NCBI RefSeq assembly: GCF_013391085.1
Contig: NZ_CP058334.1
Location: 3,147,683-3,211,682 of the forward strand
DNA from: Natronomonas halophila
GTDB taxonomy: Archaea; Halobacteriota; Halobacteria; Halobacteriales; Haloarculaceae
Length of the DNA stretch: 64,000 nucleotides
Direction: 5' to 3'
Shown in pieces: positions 26,523-34,221 of the stretch. A program made the translations under genes and the position numbers. The notes under the pieces are model-generated. The model was not told the DNA's origin and did not search any database. It saw only the letters and a list, made by a program, of their open reading frames with translations. The first letter of the stretch is position 1; every line of letters starts with the position of its first letter.

Positions 26523-28013
26523 TCACATAAAGTCCGAGAGGCCGGCCTGCCCGTCGTCGTCTTCGGCTTCCGCGGCGCGTTCTTCGGGTGATTGGTCGTC
26601 GCCCGAATCGTCCGTGCTGGCCGTTCCCTCACCGCCCGAAGCGCCGAACTCCGCGAGGGTACCTTCCGTGTCGTCTTCAGTTTCCGATTCGGTCTCCTCG
26701 CCATCCTCGCCGTCTGCTTCCGCACCGTCGGTGACACTGGGAGCGAAGGCCCCACCGGAGTGTTCGACGGCTTCTGCTTCGAGTCGCTCCTCGGCGTCCT
26801 CGATGATGCCCTGAACCTTGTTGGTTGTCTTGCCAGACCCGGTGATGAAGGAGACGTGTTCGGCATCGAGGTCGTAGCGGGCGACCATCTCGACGGTCAA
26901 CTCGCGGTTCTTGCAGTGATGGGTCATCACCGCGAGATAGGGCATGATTTCGCGCCGAGCGGTCGCCGTCGAAACGCCCGATTTCGCGGCTATCTGTTCG
27001 GCGATGTAATCCCGGGTGGCGTCCCGCGAGGAGCGGTAGGGTGCGCCGCCGTACTGGGTCCAGCCGCCGCGTTTCTGCTGGCGGGCCGAGGCGACGCCGG
27101 CGGCGACGTTGTCGGTGGCATAGCGCCAGTAGCTGTAGTTCTGGGTGGCGCGCACGCGGCCGAGCCAGACGTCGGCGTTCGCGAGGTGTTTGTAGGCGTC
27201 AGCCAACTCGTCGGCCTCGTAGACCTTCGGCACCTTGTCTTCGATCCACTGCAGGAGGTTATCGGGCGTCTCGTCGACGTCGTAGGCAGTTGTGAGGGCG
27301 TCTTCAGCTGATTCCTCCTTGAGGACGGCGTCCAGAAACGAGAAGATGTCGACGGTCTTGTCGCGTTCGCCCTCCGAGCCTTCGGCGCGAATTTCGCCGT
27401 TCCGCTCGCGGGACTGCAGGTCCTTGATGGCCCCGCGCAGGTCGCCGCGGTTCTGTTCGGCGATTTTCTTGAGGACTTCCTCGTCGAAGTCGACGTTCTC
27501 CTGTCGGCAGATGTCCCGAAGGACGGGGACGATAGACCGCGTCGAGATATCGCGGAACTCGATGTCCTCGCAGGCGCTGCGGAGGCCCGACGACATCTCG
27601 TAGTAGTCGTTGGCGATGAGGACGATGGGCTGGGTGGCGTTCTTGACGAGGCGGGTCATCGCGGCGGCGCCGCCGCGGTCCTTGTGCTGGTGGAGGTTGT
27701 CGGCCTCGTCGAGGATGATGAGTTGTCGCTGGCTGCCCAGCGTCGTGTTCGAGGCCGCACGGCCCGCGAACCGTTCGATTTCGTCCTTCGTGCGGGCGTC
27801 CGAGGCGTTCATCTCCAGAACCGGCCAGTCCATGTCGTTGGCCAGCGCGTGGGCGGCGGAGGTCTTGCCGACCCCCGGTGCGCCGTGGAGAACGACCGCA
27901 TCGCCGTGGTCGTCCCACGTCTCGGCCCACTCCTTCAGCGCGTCGCGGGCCTTGTTGTTCCCCCGGACCTCCGAGAGGGTCTCCGGGCGGTATTTTTCCG
28001 TCCAATCACTCAT
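26523..28013 (-). CDS. rfcB: Replication factor C large subunit
   Basis: The 496-residue protein is the clamp-loader large subunit. N-terminal AAA+ motifs include WTEKYRPETLSEVRGN, Walker A GAPGVGKTSAAHAL (residues 43-50 for the core loop), Walker B LIILDEADN and the sensor region LIANDYYEMSSGLRSACEDI. A helical domain spans about residues 230-400. The C-terminus is long and acidic and ends in QAGLSDFM, which fits a PCNA-interacting peptide (Q-x-x-L-x-x-F-aromatic/M). With the small subunit it loads PCNA onto primer-template DNA. Confidence 0.97.
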   Translation of the reverse strand: MSDWTEKYRPETLSEVRGNNKARDALKEWAETWDDHGDAVVLHGAPGVGKTSAAHALANDMDWPVLEMNASDARTKDEIERFAGRAASNTTLGSQRQLIILDEADNLHQHKDRGGAAAMTRLVKNATQPIVLIANDYYEMSSGLRSACEDIEFRDISTRSIVPVLRDICRQENVDFDEEVLKKIAEQNRGDLRGAIKDLQSRERNGEIRAEGSEGERDKTVDIFSFLDAVLKEESAEDALTTAYDVDETPDNLLQWIEDKVPKVYEADELADAYKHLANADVWLGRVRATQNYSYWRYATDNVAAGVASARQQKRGGWTQYGGAPYRSSRDATRDYIAEQIAAKSGVSTATARREIMPYLAVMTHHCKNRELTVEMVARYDLDAEHVSFITGSGKTTNKVQGIIEDAEERLEAEAVEHSGGAFAPSVTDGAEADGEDGEETESETEDDTEGTLAEFGASGGEGTASTDDSGDDQSPEERAAEAEDDDGQAGLSDFM

Positions 28014-28055
28014 TGTCGGGGGAAAGAGGGTGGCGGGTAAAGTGGTTGCGGAGGG

Positions 28056-28430
28056 TCACTCTTCGGCCGCGTCTTTCAGGTCGACTCGTGTGGCGAATCC
28101 CTCGTAAGCATCATCGCTGGAGACGATCGTCTCGCCGTCGGATTCGACGAGATGTAGTGCATCGAACGGGGTGAATCCGTGGTCTTCAACGTACGTGGCT
28201 GCTGCTACGACGGTATCCACGTCCCCACGCACATCTACGAGTGCAGCGGCATTCGCGACCACCCGCTCAGTGTCTCGGTCCTCCCGATAGGCAACGACAA
28301 GGAGTTCGATGAGCGTGAACTGCGACGTCCAGAGGTCGTCGCTATGCGCACGGTACACCTTCTCCGCGGATTCGCCTAACCAGTCGTCATCTTTGATGAG
28401 CGCCAAGAGGAAATCCGTCTCCGCATACAT
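28056..28430 (-). CDS. PIN-domain toxin of a VapBC-type pair
   Basis: The 124-residue protein is a PIN domain with all four acidic residues expected for a Mg2+-dependent RNase: D6 (ETDFLLAL), E42 (FTLIELL), D90 (TPFDALHL) and D106 (VSSDDAYEG). Its ATG follows directly after the TAA of the AbrB-type gene, so both are made from one transcript. This is a classical VapBC arrangement, antitoxin first. VapC toxins cleave tRNA or rRNA; the target here is unknown. Nothing in the sequence suggests inactivation. Confidence 0.92.
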   Translation of the reverse strand: MYAETDFLLALIKDDDWLGESAEKVYRAHSDDLWTSQFTLIELLVVAYREDRDTERVVANAAALVDVRGDVDTVVAAATYVEDHGFTPFDALHLVESDGETIVSSDDAYEGFATRVDLKDAAEE

Positions 28431-28661
28431 TTAGCGGCCAGCCTCGTTCAGCGCCGCCTCTCGTGCTTCCTCCCGGAGTTCATCGGCCGATTTGTCCACG
28501 TCATCGAACTCCGCGCGAAGCGCGTCAAGCGGGTCTTCCGCGATTGGAATCAGTTTGACCCCGTCGTGGAGTTCGACGATACGGTACCGGTCGCCGTATC
28601 GCTCTCGAACCTCCTTCGGGAGGGTGAGTCGCCCCCGGTCGTCAAGCGTTGCTTCTGACAT
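28431..28661 (-). CDS. AbrB/MazE-type antitoxin of a VapBC pair
   Basis: The 76-residue protein has an N-terminal swapped-hairpin AbrB domain (ATLDDRGRLTLPKEVRERYG, then YRIVELHDGVKLIPI). Its acidic C-terminal tail (residues 40-76) should wrap around the PIN toxin. I chose the ATG at 28661 because the AbrB fold starts there. The TAA abuts the ATG of vapC. A TATA-like element at about 28679-28690 lies 24 bases upstream. By family analogy it binds its own promoter as a dimer. Confidence 0.9.
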   Translation of the reverse strand: MSEATLDDRGRLTLPKEVRERYGDRYRIVELHDGVKLIPIAEDPLDALRAEFDDVDKSADELREEAREAALNEAGR

Positions 28662-28678
28662 GGCTACAAAATAGAGTG

Positions 28679-28690
28679 GGACTAAACAAA
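28679..28690 (-). promoter_or_regulatory. Likely core promoter of the VapBC pair
   Basis: On the minus strand, ttttgtttagtc lies about 24 bases before the antitoxin ATG at 28661, in a locally AT-rich stretch that contrasts with the GC-rich flanks. TATA assignment is moderately weak, because the box is not canonical. Confidence 0.45.
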
Positions 28691-28746
28691 AGTTTTCCCC
28701 GAATTTAGAAACCCTCCCCAATATAGGATCGATTTCCGCAGTTATT

Positions 28747-29121
28747 TCACTCTCTACCGCCCGCCAACCGTTCGCCGATATCCCGGAAGTACGGCATCAG
28801 GAGGACGTTGGCGAGGCCAGCCAGAATCAGCATATAGCCGAGGACGTAGAAGTTACCACCCTCGACCTGCGGCCATAGCCAGACGCCAAAGGACCCAGTC
28901 AGCAGGCCCAGCGAGACGCCCATCCCGCCGCCTTCGATTTTCTCGAAGACGAGGAGGGCGACCGCTAATCCGGCGAGGCCAAAGACGAGAATCTCGTACG
29001 GCCGGGAACTGAAGTAGGTGACCAAATACGTGAGCACGCCCGAAACGACGATACCGTAACCGATGCGGCGCAACTGCTTCTGCTGGTGGTCCGACTGGGC
29101 GTCCCCCTCGTCATCGCTCAT
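28747..29121 (-). CDS. Four-helix haloarchaeal membrane protein, unknown function
   Basis: The 124-residue protein has a charged N-terminus (about 18 residues), four hydrophobic helices (about residues 20-38, 44-62, 68-83, 90-108) and a charged tail ending GERLAGGRE. No enzyme motif is visible. It resembles small haloarchaeal DUF-type membrane proteins of the same layout. Its start is about 65 bases before the end of the HD-domain gene on the same strand, which may place them in one transcript. Confidence 0.75.
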   Translation of the reverse strand: MSDDEGDAQSDHQQKQLRRIGYGIVVSGVLTYLVTYFSSRPYEILVFGLAGLAVALLVFEKIEGGGMGVSLGLLTGSFGVWLWPQVEGGNFYVLGYMLILAGLANVLLMPYFRDIGERLAGGRE

Positions 29122-29186
29122 GCCCGGTCCTTCGGAGGGAAGCGATTAGTCCTTGCGTTCGGCCGCGGTGCAATGTGATGCCCGAT

Positions 29187-29744
29187 TCAGGCGTCCCGAA
29201 GGTCCTCGACGGCCGTCGACCGGAGGCTTGCGGCCGCCACCTCGTCGGCCCGGCGAACGATTTCTGCTTCCAGCGTTGCCGGTTCGACGTTCGTGCGACT
29301 GCTGTGTGAGAGAACGATATGGGCGATGTCGACCGGGAGGTTCGCCCGGGAGACGACCGAGACGCCGTAGTAGGGGTGGCCGAGCAGACGGCCGACGTCG
29401 GTACGTTCCATGCCGTCGAACTCGTAGAGTTTCGAGACGTCGTGGACCAGCGCGCCCGCGATGACGGTGTCGATATCGATTTCGAGGTCATCGTTGCGCG
29501 CGAGCAGGGATTCCGCGAGGCCCAGCGCACAGGAAGTGACGTCCTGAACGTGGTCGACCAACAGCGCGTCGTCGGCGTCCATGTCGAGGTCGTCCTGTGC
29601 GGGCGGCAGCCACGGCACCTCGGGCAACTCCTCGATATCGAGCCCGTTGACACCCGCGGCGCTGGTCCACGCCGAGGCGACGCCGGTTCGAAGCGTGTCG
29701 TCCTCGATGGTCTCGATTTCCGGAAAGACGGCTTCGATGTCCAT
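29187..29744 (-). CDS. HD-domain phosphohydrolase-like protein
   Basis: The 185-residue protein has the HD superfamily pattern: H in LLVDHVQDV, the HD pair in AGALVHDVSKLYEF, then LLGHPYYGVSVVS and IVLSHSSRTNVEP, followed by the late acidic residue in IVRRADEVAA. These would bind one or two divalent metals and hydrolyse a phosphomonoester or phosphodiester, possibly of a nucleotide. The start was set at MDIEAVFPE, the first ATG downstream of unrelated sequence. The substrate is unknown. The divergent rhomboid gene starts 117 bases away. Confidence 0.88.
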   Translation of the reverse strand: MDIEAVFPEIETIEDDTLRTGVASAWTSAAGVNGLDIEELPEVPWLPPAQDDLDMDADDALLVDHVQDVTSCALGLAESLLARNDDLEIDIDTVIAGALVHDVSKLYEFDGMERTDVGRLLGHPYYGVSVVSRANLPVDIAHIVLSHSSRTNVEPATLEAEIVRRADEVAAASLRSTAVEDLRDA

Positions 29745-29828
29745 ACCCGAGGGTTGGCGCCCGACGGCTAAACGCTGTGGAACTCGCGCGGACGGGCCGA
29801 CAGGCACGAAACGTTGCGACATCGCCGA

Positions 29829-29837
29829 CTTATATAT
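29829..29837 (+). promoter_or_regulatory. TATA box of the rhomboid gene
   Basis: The sequence cttatatat is about 28 bases upstream of the ATG at 29861. It decides the start of the rhomboid protein: a longer reading frame from 29777 would begin upstream of the promoter. Confidence 0.7.
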
Positions 29838-29860
29838 CGGACCACGCCGTGGCCCTCGGT

Positions 29861-31489
29861 ATGGATATCCCGGTCGCCGTCTGGTATCTCACACTTGCGG
29901 CCGGCATCGCCGTCTCGCTCGGAGCTTTGTGGCGGCTCGCTCGTCCCGACGGTCGATGGGGTATGCTGGCCCGCAAACGCCTCGTCATGGGCGTTCCGTG
30001 GGGGACGCTCATCGCCGTCCTCGGCGTGGCTGCCTTCTATCTCTTCGCGCAGAACGGCCTCGCCAATCCTCGAAACCCCGTCGTCATCCCGTTTCGGGCG
30101 TGGGGGTATCTCTACCCGACCGGGATGCTCACCGCCGGGTTCGCCCACGCCGGTCTGGGCCACGTCACCGGCAACCTCCTCGGGACGCTCGTCTTCGGGT
30201 CGCTGGCCGAATACGCCTGGAGTCACTTCCCCCGCAAACGGGGGACGACGACCTTCTCGTCGCTTCGAACCAACCCCTTCGCCCGCATCGCCGCGTGGGT
30301 CGTCGCGATCTTCCTCGTCGGCGTCTTCTCGGCGCTGTTCGCTCTCGGGCCGGTCATCGGATTCTCCGGCGTCGTCTTCGCCTTCATCGGCTTCGCCTTG
30401 GTGCGGTTCCCGCTGGCAACGGTCGCAGCGACGCTACTGTCGGGAGTCGTCCGCCTCGTGTACAACGCGATTCAATCGCCGACGATTACGCAGACAGCCA
30501 GCGAATCCTTCTCCCGACCGTGGTGGGCCAACATCGCGATTCAGGGCCACGCACTCGGCCTCTTCGTCGGCGTCGTTCTCGCCGCCGGCCTCCTCTATCG
30601 TCGCGATGTGCGACCAAACCCGAGCCATCTCTGGGTGGCCGCACTCGTCATCGCCGCCGACCGCGGCCTCTGGGCGGTTTACGCCATCGAAGGGTCGGGT
30701 CGGTTCACCCTCTATCGGGCGCTCGGAACGGCACTCGTCTTCTTGGTCGCCGCCCTCATCGCCAGCGGCGTGACGGCGACGCCGCGGGCGTTCATCGCCA
30801 GTATCGACCTCTCGCGGCGGGAAGCCGCCTACGGCCTCCTGTTGGCAACTGTCTTCGCGCTCGCGCTCATCGCCGTCCCGTTCAACCTCTTCGTCGTCGA
30901 CGACCCCAGCGCCGGCCTCGACGGCGCCGACCCCGTCGAAGTCGGCGATTACACCGTCTTCTACGCCGAGGACGTCGAGAATCAGTATATCCCGGCGATT
31001 CCGTTCCCGGCCGGCAACACCTCCGAGGTCAACGCCAGCGGCGTCATCGTCGTCTCCGAACAGCGCAATATCTGGTGGGAGGAAGTCTCCACGAACCGAC
31101 TCGTCAGCAGCGGCGAGGCGACGATTCGGCTCGGCGGCCTCACCTGGCACGAGGACGTTCGCGCGACACGAACCGAGTGGACCCTCACCGGCGGTGAATC
31201 GACCTATAACGTCCAACTCGGAGTCGCTGACACCGACCGCCCGGTCGTCTTCCGCGACGAGCGAGCGACCGCCGACGCGCGTATCGACGGCCGGAACGTC
31301 TCCATCGAACCGGTCGGTGACGGCTTCGACATGGTCGTTACACGCGAGAACGAGACGCTCGGGCGGGTGGCGATCCCGGAAAACGGCACCACTACGACTG
31401 TCGGCGGCATGACCGTCGAGCGCGACGAGCGGGACCTCCTTGTCGAGCGCGGCGACACGCGGATTCGCATCGCTCGGCGGTCGCGATAG
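29861..31489 (+). CDS. Rhomboid-family intramembrane serine protease with large C-terminal exodomain
   Basis: The 542-residue protein contains a rhomboid core in residues 85-245. FAHAGLGHVTGN (H96, H101, N105) is in the second core helix, the catalytic Ser169 is in GPVIGFSGVVFA (GxSG), and the catalytic His230 is in QGHALGLFVG. Additional helices precede and follow the core, giving about ten in total. Residues about 346-542 are a soluble beta-rich domain with no helix, predicted outside. The protease cleaves transmembrane substrates; the tail's role is unknown. Start ATG 29861 follows a TATA box by about 28 bases. Confidence 0.9.
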   Translation: MDIPVAVWYLTLAAGIAVSLGALWRLARPDGRWGMLARKRLVMGVPWGTLIAVLGVAAFYLFAQNGLANPRNPVVIPFRAWGYLYPTGMLTAGFAHAGLGHVTGNLLGTLVFGSLAEYAWSHFPRKRGTTTFSSLRTNPFARIAAWVVAIFLVGVFSALFALGPVIGFSGVVFAFIGFALVRFPLATVAATLLSGVVRLVYNAIQSPTITQTASESFSRPWWANIAIQGHALGLFVGVVLAAGLLYRRDVRPNPSHLWVAALVIAADRGLWAVYAIEGSGRFTLYRALGTALVFLVAALIASGVTATPRAFIASIDLSRREAAYGLLLATVFALALIAVPFNLFVVDDPSAGLDGADPVEVGDYTVFYAEDVENQYIPAIPFPAGNTSEVNASGVIVVSEQRNIWWEEVSTNRLVSSGEATIRLGGLTWHEDVRATRTEWTLTGGESTYNVQLGVADTDRPVVFRDERATADARIDGRNVSIEPVGDGFDMVVTRENETLGRVAIPENGTTTTVGGMTVERDERDLLVERGDTRIRIARRSR

Positions 31490-31498
31490 AACTCCCTC

Positions 31499-34165
31499 TC
31501 AGTCGCTGTTCGCCCACTTCAGCATCCGCTCGTAGAACGGCACTGTCGCAAGCGCCCCTGCATCGCCGACGAGGACGAGCGATTTCTTCGCCCGCGTCAG
31601 CGCGACGTTGACGCGGCGGTAATCCTCGAAAATCGGGCTTTCGAGGTCCTCGCTGGCGACGAAGGAGAGGACGATGACCTCCTTGGAGGAGCCCTGAAAC
31701 CGGTCGACGGTGTCGACGGCAATGTCGGCCGGCACGCGACGAGAGATTTCGGCGACCTGCGCGCGGAAGGGTGCGATGACGCCAATATCTTCGGGGGCGA
31801 CCCCCACCTCGCGGAACGACTGGACGATTTCGGCGACCCGGTCGGCCTCGATGCGGTTGGTGTTGCCATCGGCGCGTCCGTCGGGGTCGACGAAGGAGAC
31901 GGGGTTCTGGAGTTCCGGCGGGAGCGCGTCGCTTTCGACGCCCGGCAACTGGTCGAGCCGCTGGGCGGCTACCTCACCGTTTGCGGGGCGCAACTGGCTG
32001 TCGTAGAACTCCTCGCTAGAGAACCACTGGACGCGCTGGCTCATCCGATACTGCCGGTCGAGCATGACGCCGGCCTCGGGATACGTCTCGATAAGGCGCT
32101 CGAAGAGGGATTCCTGCAGGTCGTTTTCGGCACGCACCACGGGCGGCAGTTGCTCGTGGTCGCCGACCAACACGAACCGGTCGGCGAGGTTCGTCGCGAG
32201 GAAGGTACCGGGTTCGGTCAACTGGCCGGCCTCGTCGACGACGGCGACGTCGAAGTGTTGCTCTTTGAGCGCTCGGGAGCCACAGGCCGCGGTGGTCGCG
32301 GCGACGACCTGTGCGTCCTGCAGTTCGGCGGCGCGCTCTCGGGGGTCGCCGCTGCGTTCCATCCGGTATTCCTGCATGTCGTCGCGGACCCCCGATTCGG
32401 AGCCCCAGCGGACGATGTCCGTGAAACCCTGCTCTTCGAGGGCCTCGATGGCGTTGTCGACCGCCCGGTTGGTGAACGCCGACAGGAGGACGCGCTCGCC
32501 GCTCCGAACCAGCGTCCGGACCGTCTGGGCCAGCGTGTACGTTTTGCCCGTCCCCGGCGGGCCGTGGACGAGGGCGAAGTCCTCGGCGTTGACGGCCTTG
32601 TTGACAGCCTCGTTCTGGGCGTCGTTGTTGTCGATGTAGGTACGCTCCTCGCCGGAGAACTCGGGGTCGCGCCGGCCGAAGAGGACGTCTTTCCGGTCGG
32701 GGTCGCCACGAAGTATCGCGTCGTGGAGGGCGGTCAACTGTCGGTCGACGCCGATTTCGGAGGGGTAGACGTCGAGTCGCCGGAGGTCCAGCGGTTCGTC
32801 CGCCACGACGACGACGTCCTCGCCCAACTCCTCGACGGTCGCGAGTTCGGCGGTCCCGTCGATGGGGTCGCCGTCGCTGGCGAGAACGCGGTCGCCCTCA
32901 CGAATCTTCGAGACAGCATCGGAGGTCCGCTCCGCGCGGAGGCGCCAGCGCCCGCCCGAGACGGCACGCCTGTCGAGCGGTTCGAGGTCGATGAGCGCGC
33001 GGTCGTCGTCGGCCCGCTCGGTGGCGGTTTGCTCCCAGAGTTTGCGGTACTCCTTGTGGACCTCGCGGCGTTCCTCCTCGATGGCGCGATAGAAGCGCTC
33101 GAAGTAGTCGCGTTCTTCTTGAGGGAGGGGTTCGCCGATTTGGCCGGCCTTCGACTCCTTGTCGAGTCGGCCCGAGACGACCATACAGGTGTCCTGCTCG
33201 AAGCAGTACTCGCATTTTGCGTTGGCCTCGTAGCCCGTCGGAACGCTCATATCGTGTTCGGCGGCGGCGATTTCGTTTCGCGTCCGGAGGACGAACTGTA
33301 GGAACCCCGACCCGATAGAGAACTCCTTGGCTGGCGAGAGGTCACCGGACTCCTCGTTGCGCTCTAAGGCGGTGTTCTTGGTATAGAGTAGCGTCCCGGT
33401 GTCCGGTGCGTCTTCGAGGTTGCCGGCCAGAAGGAGAGCATAGCAGGCGGCCTGCACCTTGTCCTGGAATCGCGGTTCCTTGGTCAGGTTCTTGCCTGTC
33501 TTCAGTTCGACGGGCATCCCCCGGCGGACGGCGTCGGCCCGGCCCTTGATGCCGAACTGCTTGGAGATGAGCGTCTGCTCGGAGCGCCACGTGTCGGCGT
33601 CGTCGCCGAGGCGCCCCTGCTGGAGCCAGCCCTGAATCGCGGCGGCGTTCTCTCGGATGTCGTCAGCGACCGAGTCAGCCGTCTCACCCAGCAGGCCGAT
33701 ATCGAGAGCGGCCTCTGCGACGCGTTCCTCGATGCTGTCATCGAGGTCTCGCCCTCGGAGCAGGTCGCCGAACACCTCGTGGACGACGGTCCCCTTGATG
33801 ACCGGGTACTTCAGCGGGATGCCGGTGAGTTTGTTGAGGTAGTACATCCGGGGGCACTGGACCCACGAGCGGATGTCCGTCACGTCGACGAGGAAATCGG
33901 GGTCGACCACGACCAGTGAGTCGCCGGTCGTCGAATACTGTATCTCTCCCTTAAACTTGTCTTCCTCGACGTTCGTGACGAGTAACTCCATCCCCTCGGT
34001 CAGCAGTTCCGCGGTTTCGGTCCAGTCGCCCCACAGCGTCACCGACACGGGGTCGCGGGCGCCCCGTTCGGGACGGACCGTCACCTCGGCGAGTTCCGAG
34101 GTGCCGTAACTCGTCTCGACGGTCCGGGGGTCGCCTGCCTCGACGATGGGGCCGCGAAGGTTCAC
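31499..34165 (-). CDS. Dna2-like nuclease-helicase (RecB/Cas4-type nuclease plus SF1B helicase)
   Basis: The 888-residue protein has three parts. Residues 1-90 look like an OB-type N-domain. Residues 95-330 are a RecB/Cas4-type PD-(D/E)xK nuclease with D211, E220-L-K222 in VELKTGK, and four cysteines placed for a 4Fe-4S cluster (C104, C318, C321, C327). Residues about 505-888 are an SF1B helicase with Walker A GPPGTGKT (535-542) and VVDEAGQLTEPGT. This matches Dna2-like proteins that process 5' flaps and double-strand-break ends. The gene is conserved and high in GC. Confidence 0.92.
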   Translation of the reverse strand: MNLRGPIVEAGDPRTVETSYGTSELAEVTVRPERGARDPVSVTLWGDWTETAELLTEGMELLVTNVEEDKFKGEIQYSTTGDSLVVVDPDFLVDVTDIRSWVQCPRMYYLNKLTGIPLKYPVIKGTVVHEVFGDLLRGRDLDDSIEERVAEAALDIGLLGETADSVADDIRENAAAIQGWLQQGRLGDDADTWRSEQTLISKQFGIKGRADAVRRGMPVELKTGKNLTKEPRFQDKVQAACYALLLAGNLEDAPDTGTLLYTKNTALERNEESGDLSPAKEFSIGSGFLQFVLRTRNEIAAAEHDMSVPTGYEANAKCEYCFEQDTCMVVSGRLDKESKAGQIGEPLPQEERDYFERFYRAIEEERREVHKEYRKLWEQTATERADDDRALIDLEPLDRRAVSGGRWRLRAERTSDAVSKIREGDRVLASDGDPIDGTAELATVEELGEDVVVVADEPLDLRRLDVYPSEIGVDRQLTALHDAILRGDPDRKDVLFGRRDPEFSGEERTYIDNNDAQNEAVNKAVNAEDFALVHGPPGTGKTYTLAQTVRTLVRSGERVLLSAFTNRAVDNAIEALEEQGFTDIVRWGSESGVRDDMQEYRMERSGDPRERAAELQDAQVVAATTAACGSRALKEQHFDVAVVDEAGQLTEPGTFLATNLADRFVLVGDHEQLPPVVRAENDLQESLFERLIETYPEAGVMLDRQYRMSQRVQWFSSEEFYDSQLRPANGEVAAQRLDQLPGVESDALPPELQNPVSFVDPDGRADGNTNRIEADRVAEIVQSFREVGVAPEDIGVIAPFRAQVAEISRRVPADIAVDTVDRFQGSSKEVIVLSFVASEDLESPIFEDYRRVNVALTRAKKSLVLVGDAGALATVPFYERMLKWANSD

Positions 34166-34221
34166 ACACGCACCAACGCGCTCGGCGGAAAAACGCTATC
34201 GGTCGGTCGATGCTTTTGCGC

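Noticed and set aside
31499..34165. Stand-alone Cas4 or CRISPR-linked helicase
   Set aside because: The Cas4-like nuclease is fused to a full SF1B helicase with an OB-type N-domain, as in Dna2-like proteins, and no cas gene or array is near.
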